From assembly GCF_003217095.1 (NCBI RefSeq), contig NZ_QJSR01000003.1, forward strand, positions 1-64,000: DNA of 64,000 nt, read 5' to 3'. The stretch comes from Rhizobium sp. PP-CC-3A-592 (GTDB taxonomy: Bacteria > Pseudomonadota > Alphaproteobacteria > Rhizobiales > Rhizobiaceae). Positions 1 through 7,983 of the stretch are shown piece after piece. The notes under the pieces were generated by a model. The model was not told the DNA's origin, did no database searches, and worked only from the letters and a program-made list of their open reading frames with translations. A program made the position numbers and the translations under genes. Each line of letters begins with the position of its first letter. Within the stretch, counting starts at the first letter, position 1.

Positions 1-129
1 GTTGGCTGGCTGCTCACCGCGATCCAGGAGCGGGTGAACGAGCATGATCTGCCTGACTGGCAGGCGCTCAACCTTCTCGTCGATGATGTCTTGGAGATGT
101 TGGGACTGGTGGAGATGACCGTTCACTGA
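1..129 (+). CDS. C-terminal end of an unidentified protein
   Basis: An open frame runs from the first base to a TGA at 127-129 and encodes the last 42 residues of a protein that begins outside the window. The tail is rich in Leu, Asp and Glu (for example DVLEMLGLVEMTVH) and looks helical. No family can be named from this fragment. It is the only reading frame without stops there and has the codon bias of a real gene. Confidence 0.45.
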   Translation, partial: VGWLLTAIQERVNEHDLPDWQALNLLVDDVLEMLGLVEMTVH

Positions 130-282
130 AGCGAGAGCGATCGCGAAAAACTCAGCTGCTTTGGGGAAAGCACTCCACAAACTTATGCTTCATAAAAGAT
201 CTGTCGGATCATCTCCGGCAGGATGGCGCCATGGCTAGCGACGCGCTCGAGGCTCCCGCAGCAAAAGAGTCTGCTAGCAGTA

Positions 283-513
283 TCACGAGCGCGATTTTTG
301 CAAGCGAACGCCCGGCCCCTCGCCGTTCTCAGGAATAAAGATGATTCCTGCTTCTTCCAGCACAGCACGAAGCTCATCGACCGTCGACTGCTTCAATTCA
401 TAACCCGTTTCAAATCGGACGACTGTGTTGGTCGACATACCGGCCCGCTCTGCAAGATCCGCGATCTTCAACCCCAAGGCCGCGCGCGCCATCCTACATT
501 GAATCGGTAACAT
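283..513 (-). CDS. XRE-family helix-turn-helix regulator
   Basis: A 76-residue DNA-binding protein. Residues about 15-35 form a helix-turn-helix (LKIADLAERAGMSTNTVVRF). The C-terminal part, with IIFIPENGEGPGVRLQ, is the tail seen in a large family of short alphaproteobacterial XRE regulators. It lies next to decayed mobile DNA. A perfect 23-bp inverted repeat begins four bases before the ATG, leaving no room for a Shine-Dalgarno site, so the mRNA may be nearly leaderless and the gene autoregulated. Target genes are unknown. Family assignment is firm, role is inferred. Confidence 0.85.
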   Translation of the reverse strand: MLPIQCRMARAALGLKIADLAERAGMSTNTVVRFETGYELKQSTVDELRAVLEEAGIIFIPENGEGPGVRLQKSRS

Positions 514-516
514 GTA

Positions 517-539
517 AATTCGCCTAATATAGGCGAATT
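517..539. promoter_or_regulatory. Perfect inverted repeat, likely operator of the XRE gene
   Basis: AATTCGCCTA-ATA-TAGGCGAATT is a perfect 10-bp inverted repeat with a 3-base spacer, placed four bases upstream of the XRE start codon at 513. On the minus strand it contains TATATT, a possible -10 element, which would put the transcript start within a few bases of the ATG. Position and symmetry suggest an autoregulatory operator bound by the XRE dimer (inference). Confidence 0.6.
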
Positions 540-661
540 CTCTTTGATCCGCCCTGTGTCTGTTGTAAAGTAGGTCGCCTGCGGCACGCAGACGGTCGAA
601 CAGAGTGTTGCAACCACCCTGCTCGACCTGACCAAAACCCTAGCTATCAGGAGCTTGGATC

Positions 662-1354
662 ATGGCTGATTCCGAGAGTAGCAGAACTCTGCCTGGAATT
701 TCGATTGAAAAGAACGACGCGACAAGCTGCAAGGCTGACGAAACGCCAACCATCATCACGCGGCGAAACCTTCTTTCACACACAGCGCGGGTTTTGCAGC
801 AGCGCTTCACCGACATGGCGCCTCGGACCAAGAGAGGGCCTGCTCCGGTACGCGAAATCTGGTTGCGTTGGTGGAGCCTCCATCAGCAGCATTTGCGTCA
901 GAGTCGCAGAGTACGGAAGCTCAACGACAGGCTAATGGAAGACCTAGATGGCTATCCGTCTGTCGCGATCGACGGGCTTGAAGGTGAGTCGCCCTACGTT
1001 GCGACGACATACGCAGAGATCCGACACCTGTCCTCCAAGATCGGCGCCGGGCGGGCTAACGCCGCACGATCGACGCTACGGCAAAGAAGGCAAGCCTGGA
1101 AAAAGGCCGACGCTCGCATTGGGTACAGCGCTGCCCTCAGGCGAGAAAGGGACCTCGATCGCTCTGCAGGTATTTCCGCCAACGTGGTACTGCTGATGCC
1201 ACCGTCCTCCCTCATGGAGGTCGCTGCCAAGCTTCACTGCCTTCTTGAGCTGCACGATCCTCGGCTCAGACATGAGCATGAGCCCTGGCTGCAATTGCGA
1301 AGGCTGCTGAAGGAACTTGTAGAGCTTCGTCAACGACCGGATTATGAGCGCTGA
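662..1354 (+). CDS. Hypothetical protein
   Basis: A 230-residue, Arg/Lys-rich protein that I do not recognise. It has no clear signal peptide or membrane segment. The middle is basic and probably helical (SLHQQHLRQSRRVRKLNDRL), and the C-terminal third has a hydrophobic stretch (ISANVVLLMPPSSLMEVAAKL) followed by another Arg/Leu-rich helix. It stands alone beside the mobile-element relics and could be cargo of such an element. Several ATGs are possible; the first (662) is given but translation could begin at a downstream Met. Confidence 0.5.
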   Translation: MADSESSRTLPGISIEKNDATSCKADETPTIITRRNLLSHTARVLQQRFTDMAPRTKRGPAPVREIWLRWWSLHQQHLRQSRRVRKLNDRLMEDLDGYPSVAIDGLEGESPYVATTYAEIRHLSSKIGAGRANAARSTLRQRRQAWKKADARIGYSAALRRERDLDRSAGISANVVLLMPPSSLMEVAAKLHCLLELHDPRLRHEHEPWLQLRRLLKELVELRQRPDYER

Positions 1355-1686
1355 TGTACTACGAAAGGGCCTGACGGGTCGGAGTCTCATCGAGCGGGCG
1401 GTTCCGCTAGGGGCGGAATGACACTCCAAGCGAAAGCGGCTTTTGTTGCCGTTGAACGCTCATGAAATTAGGCTCGGGAAGTCGTACTTCCTACGGGCTA
1501 ATCGCTGTCCAGAACAGAGTTTAGCTGGGACAGTGGAGACCTGACAAGAAACGCCAAGAGCAGTCATCACATGCGTCCGCACTTAACAGCATCAAGCCGG
1601 TATAGGAGACGCCGAGAACGTCTGCCCGAGTTGCTCGATCACCCTTCGCTATCGTCTAGCCGGTCAGCTCCAACAACGGGTCGCTC
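1355..1686. other. Intergenic stretch without recognisable gene
   Basis: About 330 bases between two hypothetical genes. I see no open frame with family similarity, no tRNA, no repeat and no strong hairpin. Confidence 0.4.
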
Positions 1687-1896
1687 ATGCGCACACTGAT
1701 CATAATCGCAATCCTGACGGCATCCGCCGTTCTTGGCTATAAGATTGCGTCTGACCGGAACAGAAATCCGGTCTTCTGGGCTATCATCTGCTTTTTCCTC
1801 CCGCTTCTCGGCTTTGTAATGTTGGCTCAGCTCAAAGATCGAAAAAGCATCGCGGCTGCATCGGTCGCGCGAACATCAGATCACAAAGGTAGATGA
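1687..1896 (+). CDS. Small membrane protein
   Basis: A 69-residue protein with two hydrophobic helices: residues 1-18 (TLIIIAILTASAVLGYKI) and about 29-49 (FWAIICFFLPLLGFVMLAQL), joined by a basic loop (SDRNRNP) and followed by a polar tail. The layout suggests a small inner-membrane protein. No family or function can be assigned. Confidence 0.55.
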   Translation: MRTLIIIAILTASAVLGYKIASDRNRNPVFWAIICFFLPLLGFVMLAQLKDRKSIAAASVARTSDHKGR

Positions 1897-2053
1897 TATC
1901 TATTAATCTTTACAAAGAAGTCCATGCAGAGTGGCTAGCTCAGTAAGGCTGGCGAGACGATCGTTGCCCCTCCCTCCGTCGCACCGCTGCGCAAGTCTCA
2001 TCCTGATTGACACTGAATCTCACCTTCGTTGTCGCTGCGCACACGGTAGCGTG

Positions 2054-2628
2054 TCAGGCGCTGACCAGATCGAGAGTCAGTTTGCACAGTGGGTCTTCGT
2101 CACCGCCGAAGCCGTCGATCATCGCGGCAATGACGCGGTCGCGGGCCAGTTGATCGTCATCGAACGGCAGCCCGGCCTGTTCGGCCAGCATGGACAGGAA
2201 AGCCAGTTGGGTTCGGCCATTACCTTCACGGAACGGGTGAATAGCGTTGAGCCACGCAAGCGCTTCAGCAGCTAAAGTCGCGAATTCGGCGGGGCGTTTG
2301 TCGGCAAGGAAGCTGTGGCCCTCGAGCGTTGCGAACGCTGCTTTCATCTGCTGGTCGATATGCTCCGGGTAGCAAAACCAGTTGTAACCCTTACCAATCC
2401 GGATGGTCCGCGCTGTCCCGGTCCAGTCGTAGACGTCCTGGAACAAGTGGTGGTGAAGGGCCATGTAATGCGGATAAACCGGCCAGCCGGCGGCGTCTCA
2501 TCAGCTCTAATGAGGAACAGCGCAAGTTCGGCTTCGTCGAGGTCATTCTGGTTACGGAGATCGAGCTTGTTGATCAGCACGGTCGTGCCGGGATAGCACG
2601 CGGGATCCTGCTCAGCGGTATAAACCAC
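2054..2628 (-). pseudogene. Fic-family AMP transferase toxin, frameshifted
   Basis: Two minus-strand frames together give a full-length Fic protein. The N-terminal part (ATG at 2628) reads YTAEQDPACYPGTTVLINKL, and the C-terminal part carries YMALHHHLFQDVYDWTG and the Fic motif HPFREGNGRTQL (canonical HxFx(D/E)GNGRxxR, with Leu at the last position). The frames switch near 2474-2478 at a run of three T, where restoring one base joins GRF to the HYMALHH segment. Fic enzymes transfer AMP to target proteins. The break separates the N-terminal region from the catalytic loop, so the toxin is probably inactive unless slippage restores it. The gene begins 2 bases after a probable antitoxin. Confidence 0.8.
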
Positions 2629-2630
2629 TG

Positions 2631-2828
2631 TTAGGTTTTCACCTTGATAAACTGCTGGCAGACAAGCGCACGGCGCTCGTCACCGCTGTTGTCCTGGGAC
2701 TGGTTCAGCACGGCACGCATACGGGCACTCAGACTCATACCTTCGACGGCACTGATTTTTTCGCCCCGCGCGCTCGTAAGCTTGCTCGGCTGAGTGATCC
2801 GTCCAGTTTGAGAAGGCTGCTTTTTCAT
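2631..2828 (-). CDS. Probable Fic antitoxin (VbhA-like)
   Basis: A 65-residue basic protein immediately upstream of the fic pseudogene. It contains ISAVEGMSLSARMRAVL, which resembles the inhibitory helix region of small Fic antitoxins (motif (S/T)xxxE(G/N)), although Ile stands where Ser/Thr is expected. In known systems such as VbhA-VbhT the antitoxin Glu blocks ATP binding in the Fic active site. Gene order and spacing match such a module. The assignment rests mainly on context and this short motif. Confidence 0.55.
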   Translation of the reverse strand: MKKQPSQTGRITQPSKLTSARGEKISAVEGMSLSARMRAVLNQSQDNSGDERRALVCQQFIKVKT

Positions 2829-3029
2829 AAGCTGAAATTACCTTGACCTATCTGGAGACTGCAACATGTTCCTAAGGCCTTGCCTGCCTGTGACTTCCGC
2901 AGCGATGCAGACTCTTGATCACTTCCGTATCCGTTGCCGTCAGCCCGCCGACCGGCTCATACTCACTGGCATTCCCTTGCCCCGCAGCAACGCCATGAGA
3001 AGTGGGCCAAGTCCGAACTCATCCGCGCT

Positions 3030-3135
3030 CTAATTGACGCTGACCTGACTGCGCTTCAGGTCCACGTCCTGCCAGCGCAGGCCACGCAGTTCGGACGAGC
3101 GCCTGCCGGTGAAGATCGCCGTCAGGAGTAGGGTC
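3030..3135 (-). pseudogene. Tyrosine recombinase (phage integrase) fragment
   Basis: A short minus-strand frame ending in TAG at 3030-3032 reads LTLLLTAIFTGRRSSELRGL followed by RWQDVDL. This is the box I region of tyrosine recombinases (TGxRxSEL...LxWxDID), with the first catalytic Arg. It directly follows, in another frame, the truncated IS66 tnpA, so the two were joined by deletion or recombination. Only about 35 residues survive and the rest of the integrase is missing. Confidence 0.7.
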
Positions 3136-3462
3136 AACGTCGACATCGCGGTCCACGATCACGCGACGACCGTTCGCGCTGACAACATCCATCCGGCCGA
3201 CGGTCGGCAATGACCCTGCTGCTGGCTCTACCTCTGGGACAAGCAGCGCGGGGACAAAGCCGCTCACAGGCGACGCAACATCCAATTGCCACGCTCGTGC
3301 GAGCCGGCGCCATTCATACAACTGCGAGCGCGATATGCCATGTCGCCGCGCCGTCGTCGCACACAAGCCAGGTTCCGAATAGCTCTCAGCGACAATCTGC
3401 AGCTTCATCTCTTTGCTGAAGCGACGACGTCGCCCGCTATCGACAATCTCAAGTCGTTCCAT
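3136..3462 (-). pseudogene. IS66-family TnpA, 3' truncated
   Basis: The first about 109 residues match the IS66 accessory protein TnpA: a basic start (RRRRFSKEMKLQIVAES), the helix-turn-helix (TTARRHGISRSQLYEWRR) and the conserved GRRVIVDRDVDV near the normal C-terminus. After that the frame runs into integrase sequence read out of frame. The expected downstream IS66 genes tnpB and tnpC are absent, so this is a relic that cannot transpose itself. Confidence 0.8.
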
Positions 3463-3467
3463 TCCGC

Positions 3468-3497
3468 ACTGTCCATATTGACGTCAATAAGGACAGT
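3468..3497. repeat. 30-bp near-perfect palindrome before the IS66 tnpA relic
   Basis: ACTGTCCATATTGAC is followed directly by GTCAATAAGGACAGT, its reverse complement except for one base. The palindrome ends five bases upstream of the tnpA ATG. It may be a tnpA operator, a remnant of an element end, or a protein-binding site of the interrupted host DNA. Confidence 0.6.
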
Positions 3498-3635
3498 CAG
3501 TGCCAGATCCGACAGCTCCTACACGGCGGCCCACCTCGGATGCGTACGTATCTGTGCCGGTCGGCACTGACACAGTACCTCAAACAACGGGCAGCCACGG
3601 TTCGAACTCTGCCCGCAGTTCCTGCATAGTTGCCG

Positions 3636-3803
3636 ATTATTGCTAATCGACAAAGACGAACTGTTGAGGAAGTCGGTACGGAAATAGCCCGGCTCGATGC
3701 CCGTGACGTGAATGCCGAGCAATGCCAGTTCGTCATGCTGAGCCTCGCTCAGCCCTTCGATCGCGAATCTCGTCGACGAGTGGACACCGAAACCGGCCGC
3801 GCC
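3636..3803 (-). pseudogene. SDR oxidoreductase fragment fused to the pRiA4b relic
   Basis: In the same minus-strand frame as the pRiA4b ORF-3 relic, the reading continues into FGVHSSTRFAIEGLSEAQHD, then LLGIHVTGIEPGYFRTDFL. This is the middle-to-C-terminal part of a short-chain dehydrogenase in which the catalytic YxxxK is expected at HSSTR; Tyr is His and Lys is Arg. Only about 56 residues of an SDR of about 270 are present. It is an in-frame joining of two unrelated gene fragments. Confidence 0.7.
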
Positions 3804-4370
3804 ACGATCCTTGTCGACAATCGAAAGGTCGATCCATTCCGGATCAAAGTGGCCACCGCACCACCCTATAGTTTCGGCATATTCGGGATTCTTCCGGTCG
3901 GCGATGCTCTCCATGAACCGCTCATAGCCCGGCACGCCGCCAACACCTTCGGGCGATCGCGCCCTTTCGCCGGCGACGCAGCTTCCGTTTTTGGGTGTGG
4001 CACTGAGCGTTCGGAACTCCTCGGCCGCGACGGTGTGCCGCCAGTCATCCCCGAAATCATAGTGGTAGCTGAAGACAGCACCTTGCTCGAAGTCCAGCAA
4101 GCGAACTTCGCTTTGATCGAAGACCCGAGGATCGTCATCGGTCGCATCCTCCGTCAGGATTTCAACGTCCCCATAAAGGAAGCCACCGATGCGAAACTCA
4201 TAGAGATGCTAGTTCCACCAGTTGAACGCAGCCTAAATTCCATGGTGCAGATGCTGCAGGTTCCAGTGGATCGGCAGGACCAGACGGCGCCAGACGTCCG
4301 GCGCGACCTCGTTGATGGATACTTTGATCTGCACAGCATTAGCGGCTTTGAACATTGCCTGAATCAACAT
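3804..4370 (-). pseudogene. Plasmid pRiA4b ORF-3 family protein, two in-frame amber stops
   Basis: From ATG at 4370 the frame reads VQIKVSINEVAPDVWRRLVL, then LHHGI-stop-AAFNWWN-stop-HLYEFRIGG, and continues open through YHYDFGDDWRHTV and ETIGWCGGHFDPEWIDL, all hallmarks of the pRiA4b ORF-3 family. Both stops are TAG; the first stands where relatives usually carry Gln. The function of the family is unknown; it is common on rhizobial plasmids and near transposons. The 3' end is replaced by an SDR fragment. The gene is dead unless amber codons are read through, for which I see no support. Confidence 0.8.
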
Positions 4371-4469
4371 GGTTGGTCAAAAATCGTCAAGACGACCGCT
4401 CGCGGCGCATAGCAGGATATCGTGGGCCGTTCCTTCGCGACCACCCCGCCAAGATGTCGTTCGCGGCTT

Positions 4470-5399
4470 CTAACCCAGGCTTCCCGCAAACCGTTCCGGA
4501 TATCGCTCACGCTGGAAGACTTCGACGACATAATCGACGAACACTCGCGTTTTCTGGGGAAGGAGGTTTCTGCTGCCATAGTAGATCGATATCGGCCCGG
4601 CATCGACCCACCATGATGGTAACACCCGCACGAGCTCGCCGCTTTCGAGATGGGGCAGGGCATCCGCCTTGATGATCAGGGTAACGCCCAATCCCAACAG
4701 GGACGCGGCCCGCATCGCGGCGGGATCGTTCACCACAATGGTCTCCTTGAGCGAGACGGTCTGTTCCTCCCCGAAGGCATTTCTCATCAGCCTCGGGGCG
4801 ATCCGACCGGTGCGCATGGACCGCATTGCGATGCCATCCAGTGCCGCAAGATCCGCAGGGGATGCGGGAAGGGGGCGATCGCTTAGATAGTCGGGCGAAG
4901 CCACGGCGATGAGGTGAGCGGGAGCAAGCGTCCTGGCAACGATGCCTTGCGCAAGTTCGAAACCGCCGCCGATTGCCGCGTCATATCCTTCTGCGATCAG
5001 GTCAACCTGCCGGTTCTCGAACATCCATTCGGGGCTGATCAGCGGATATCGTCGCATGAACTCGGGCAACATCGGCAAAATGTATCCGATTCCGAAGGTT
5101 GGTCCCATGCTGATCTTCAGAACGCCTGCGGGCTTTCCGTCCGAGTGCGCGATTTCGGCGATGGCGCCTTGAAGATTTTCCAGATGATTCCTGATGGACA
5201 GAAGGAACCGTTCGCCGGCCTCCGTTAGGGTCAGGCTGCGCGTGCTGCGATGAAACAGGCGAAGTTTCAGGCTCGCCTCCAGCGCTGCCACGTTGCGGCT
5301 CACGGCTGCGGGCGTGAGACCAAGTCGTCGCGCCGCAGCCGAAAAGCTGCCAAGTTCGGCGCTTCTCGCGAAAGCCTCCAGGTTTGCAAGACTTTCCAT
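4470..5399 (-). CDS. LysR-family transcriptional regulator
   Basis: A LysR regulator of about 309 residues. The N-terminal winged helix (LEAFARSAELGSFSAAARRL, TPAAVSRNVAALE, LKLRLFHRSTRSLTLTEAG) is followed by a substrate-binding domain with DLIAEGYDAAIGGG, typical of the subgroup that regulates adjacent oxidoreductases. Translation may start at 5399 (MESLANLEAF) or five codons earlier at 5414. It is divergent from the SDR operon at 5509, and by the usual LysR arrangement probably controls it and itself from the shared spacer. Confidence 0.9.
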   Translation of the reverse strand: MESLANLEAFARSAELGSFSAAARRLGLTPAAVSRNVAALEASLKLRLFHRSTRSLTLTEAGERFLLSIRNHLENLQGAIAEIAHSDGKPAGVLKISMGPTFGIGYILPMLPEFMRRYPLISPEWMFENRQVDLIAEGYDAAIGGGFELAQGIVARTLAPAHLIAVASPDYLSDRPLPASPADLAALDGIAMRSMRTGRIAPRLMRNAFGEEQTVSLKETIVVNDPAAMRAASLLGLGVTLIIKADALPHLESGELVRVLPSWWVDAGPISIYYGSRNLLPQKTRVFVDYVVEVFQRERYPERFAGSLG

Positions 5400-5508
5400 A
5401 AACGCCACCTTCAAATTTCACTTGAAGCTGATATCGCGCATTACCGTCTAATCAAAGTGGAATAATCAGGCCATCTTCCTCCCACGAACAACTGTTGGAG
5501 TGAAGACA
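5400..5508. promoter_or_regulatory. Divergent promoter region, LysR versus SDR operon
   Basis: About 110 bases separate the divergent LysR gene and the SDR operon. The A/T-rich stretch around 5440-5470 (CTAATCAAAGTGGAATAATC) is the likely site of the promoters and of the LysR T-N11-A box. I cannot fix the exact box. GGAG at 5497-5500 is the ribosome-binding site of the SDR gene. Confidence 0.4.
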
Positions 5509-6267
5509 ATGACAAAAGCAAACCAACCCTTGACCGGCAAGGTCGCTCTAGTTACCGGCGGATCGCGTGGCATTGGTGCGGCCATCGTTCGGCGGCTTGC
5601 CAGGGACGGCGCCAATGTGGTGTTCAGCTACGCAGCCTTGGCCTCCATCGCTGACAGCATCGTCAGGGAGATCGAGGCCGCTGGACGCCAGGCACTTTTC
5701 ATCAAGGCGGATCAGGGTATCCCGGGAGAGGTCGCAGCCCTTGTCCGGAAGGCACACGCATTCCGTGGGCGGCTCGACATCCTGGTCAATTCGGCAGGCG
5801 TCTTCGTCACCGGCATGGTGGGCTGCCCTGAAGCCGATATCGCAGCTTTCGATCGCCAGATCGACATCAACGTCAAGGGCGCCGCCGCAGCCGTTCGCGC
5901 CGCAGTTCCGCTGATGAGCGATGGTGGCCGGATCGTCTCAAGCGGAACAACAGGCGCCGTCCACGTGCCCTTTGCGGGCGCTGCGGACTACGTCGCGACA
6001 AAGGCCGCGGTCGCTGCCTACACCCGCGGATGGTCCCGCGATCTCGGACCACGCAACATCACGGTCAACATCATCCAGCCGGGGGCGATCAACACCGACA
6101 TGAACCCGCAAGACGGGCCGTTTGCGGAAACGTTGAACAAGCTTGCAACGCTCGGTCGCTACGGCCAACCGGAGGACATCGCCGCGGCTGTGGCGTTTCT
6201 TGCCGGCCCGGACGCCGGTTACATCACCGGGGCGACATTGAACGTCGATGGCGGCCAATCCGCCTGA
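5509..6267 (+). CDS. SDR-family NAD(P)-dependent oxidoreductase
   Basis: A classical short-chain dehydrogenase of 252 residues: cofactor site VALVTGGSRGIGAAI, NSAG motif, Ser in GGRIVSSGTTGA, catalytic YVATK, and C-terminal GATLNVDGGQSA. It probably reduces or oxidises a carbonyl compound; the substrate is unknown. An in-frame GTG at 5500 overlaps the Shine-Dalgarno GGAG, so the ATG at 5509, 8 bases downstream of that site, is preferred. First gene of a three-gene operon, divergent from a LysR gene. Confidence 0.9.
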   Translation: MTKANQPLTGKVALVTGGSRGIGAAIVRRLARDGANVVFSYAALASIADSIVREIEAAGRQALFIKADQGIPGEVAALVRKAHAFRGRLDILVNSAGVFVTGMVGCPEADIAAFDRQIDINVKGAAAAVRAAVPLMSDGGRIVSSGTTGAVHVPFAGAADYVATKAAVAAYTRGWSRDLGPRNITVNIIQPGAINTDMNPQDGPFAETLNKLATLGRYGQPEDIAAAVAFLAGPDAGYITGATLNVDGGQSA

Positions 6268-6296
6268 ACTCAAACCGATCATCAAGGAGAAAACAC

Positions 6297-6899
6297 ATGA
6301 CCACCATCGGTATCATAGGAGCCGGTAATATCGGTTCCGCTTTCGCAAAAGCTCTCGCCCGCAACGGCATTCCGGCAATGATTGCCAACAGTCGCGGGCC
6401 GGAAAGCTTGTTCAGTCTCGTTAGAGAAATGGCGCCTCACATTTCGGCAGTATCCATCGAGGCTGCGGCGCAGGCCGATATCGTGCTCGTTGCCGTACCC
6501 TGGTCGAAACTCCCGGCCGCGCTTTCCGGATTGCCTCCCTGGAACGGACGGATCATCATCGATGCCAACAACCCGATCGAGGCGCCCTTGTTTAAACCGG
6601 CCGAACTGAACGGCCGGTTGTCAACGGAGATCTTTACCGACCTCGTTCCCGGTGCGCGGGTCGTGAAGGCCTTCAATCATCTTCTGGCCAATCTTCTGTC
6701 CGTCGATCCGCATTCCGAAGGCGGGGAGCGCGTGCTTTTCTATTCCGGCGACGATGCCGAGGCGAAGGCCGAAGTCGCGGCATTGATTAAGAAGCTTGGC
6801 TTTGCCGGCATCGACCTTGGCGCGATCGCTGTCGGGGGCAGGCTCACGCAATTTCCCGGCGGGCCGCTGCCTGCGATCAATTTTGTCAAGTTCGTCTGA
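6297..6899 (+). CDS. NADPH-dependent F420-reductase-like oxidoreductase
   Basis: A 200-residue Rossmann protein starting TIGIIGAGNIGSAFAKALAR (dinucleotide-binding GxGxxG) with ANSRGPESL after the second strand, favouring NADP. The later part (ARVVKAFNHLLANLL, VLFYSGDDAEAK) is typical of the F420_oxidored family, which in non-F420 organisms acts as NADP-dependent reductase-like enzymes. AAGGAGA at 6284 gives a strong ribosome site. It sits 29 bases after the SDR gene in the same operon. Substrate unknown. Confidence 0.85.
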   Translation: MTTIGIIGAGNIGSAFAKALARNGIPAMIANSRGPESLFSLVREMAPHISAVSIEAAAQADIVLVAVPWSKLPAALSGLPPWNGRIIIDANNPIEAPLFKPAELNGRLSTEIFTDLVPGARVVKAFNHLLANLLSVDPHSEGGERVLFYSGDDAEAKAEVAALIKKLGFAGIDLGAIAVGGRLTQFPGGPLPAINFVKFV

Positions 6900-6923
6900 A
6901 CCCAACGCCCCGGAGAAAAGACC

Positions 6924-7340
6924 ATGTCCGCAGACCCGATCGATACCGCAAACACGTTCTTCGACCACTGGACCGCCAATCGCATCGAGGATGCCCTCGC
7001 AATGCTCTCGAGCAACGTCCTCTACGACAACGTCCCGTTTCCGGATATCGTCGGACGGGAAAACGTTCGCAAATTTCACCAGAACTTCGGCGTTGGGACA
7101 TCGTTCATGATCGACTGGAAGGTCACCAACATCGCGACCGCCGGAAACGTTGTCCTCAATGAGCGGGTCGATATCTTCACCCACGAAGGCGGGGGCACGA
7201 TCACGCTTCCGGTCATGGGCACGCTAACCGTGGAAGGCGGTGTCATTACCGTATGGCGCGACTATTTCGATCCGGCTGATTTCAATCGGCAGCTTGAGCT
7301 CATTTTAAATCAGGCTGATGGGACCGGTAAAAATGGCTAG
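6924..7340 (+). CDS. Limonene-1,2-epoxide hydrolase-like protein (NTF2/SnoaL fold)
   Basis: A 138-residue protein with an NTF2-like fold. It retains residues matching the limonene-epoxide hydrolase Asp-Arg-Asp triad: Arg and Asp in NERVDIF and Asp in VWRDYFDP. The start FFDHWTANRIEDALAMLS is typical of the family. Such enzymes open epoxides with water in one step; the neighbouring SDR and NADPH oxidoreductase suggest a small detoxification or terpenoid-like pathway (inference). Last gene of the LysR-controlled operon. Confidence 0.8.
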   Translation: MSADPIDTANTFFDHWTANRIEDALAMLSSNVLYDNVPFPDIVGRENVRKFHQNFGVGTSFMIDWKVTNIATAGNVVLNERVDIFTHEGGGTITLPVMGTLTVEGGVITVWRDYFDPADFNRQLELILNQADGTGKNG

Positions 7341-7361
7341 GCGGCGTGGACAAATTTGAAG

Positions 7362-7727
7362 TCAGCTGATCGTTGCAATCGCGGTTTCGGTCTCATTACG
7401 CGTTGGTGGCCTGCTATCGTCCGCAACGAACGCTATCGCTTCGGCGACAGCATCGTCGGCAAAATCAAAGTCGTCACTCATCATCAGGCAATCGGCGGTG
7501 TAGTTCGCCGCGAGAAAAGGCAGTTGGTCCGAAAGCATCGCTTTGAGGAGTCTGCGGGCTAGGTCGCGGGTAATCACTTGGGTCGGTCCGTCAGGCACCA
7601 TGACGGAGCCCATGCCTTCAGTCTTGCAGCCATGCTCGCAGGCATTCACCTCGTTTGAGGTTTCGCGCCCGAAGGCTTCGGGCGACAAATCTCCATTCAA
7701 AAATGCTACGAGGGACGAATGCTCCAT
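7362..7727 (-). CDS. Conserved hypothetical protein
   Basis: A 121-residue acidic protein (from MEHSSLVAFLNGDLSPEAFG) of unknown function, converging on the epoxide-hydrolase gene. It has no membrane segment. The acidic middle (MMSDDFDFADDAVAEAIAFV) and an N-terminal region containing CEHGC are its features. An upstream in-frame ATG at 7778 exists, but the Met at 7727 looks more like the natural N-terminus. It may be a regulatory or immunity-like protein; no evidence decides. Confidence 0.5.
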   Translation of the reverse strand: MEHSSLVAFLNGDLSPEAFGRETSNEVNACEHGCKTEGMGSVMVPDGPTQVITRDLARRLLKAMLSDQLPFLAANYTADCLMMSDDFDFADDAVAEAIAFVADDSRPPTRNETETAIATIS

Positions 7728-7983
7728 CCATGAAGAATAGCCGCCTCGCACACGGCCGCAACCTGCTATCGGCTGCATCGAGATTTAATTGACGCCGTGG
7801 CAGATGATTGATGCAAGCCTGCTTTCTGAAGGCAGGCTTGAGCCGGGGCGATCTCACTGAAGCAGAGTGGCGAGTTGTCAAAGTTTTGTTGCCGATTTAG
7901 CCCGAGAACCGTGATTCTGCGAAGCCGTTCCGGCCTTGCAAATTATCGGTGCTGCTTCATGTTGGCTTGAATTGGAGGACATC

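Noticed and set aside
3630-4412. 260-codon plus-strand ORF over the pRiA4b relic
   Set aside because: The minus strand shows clear family motifs, so the plus frame is a shadow kept open by composition.
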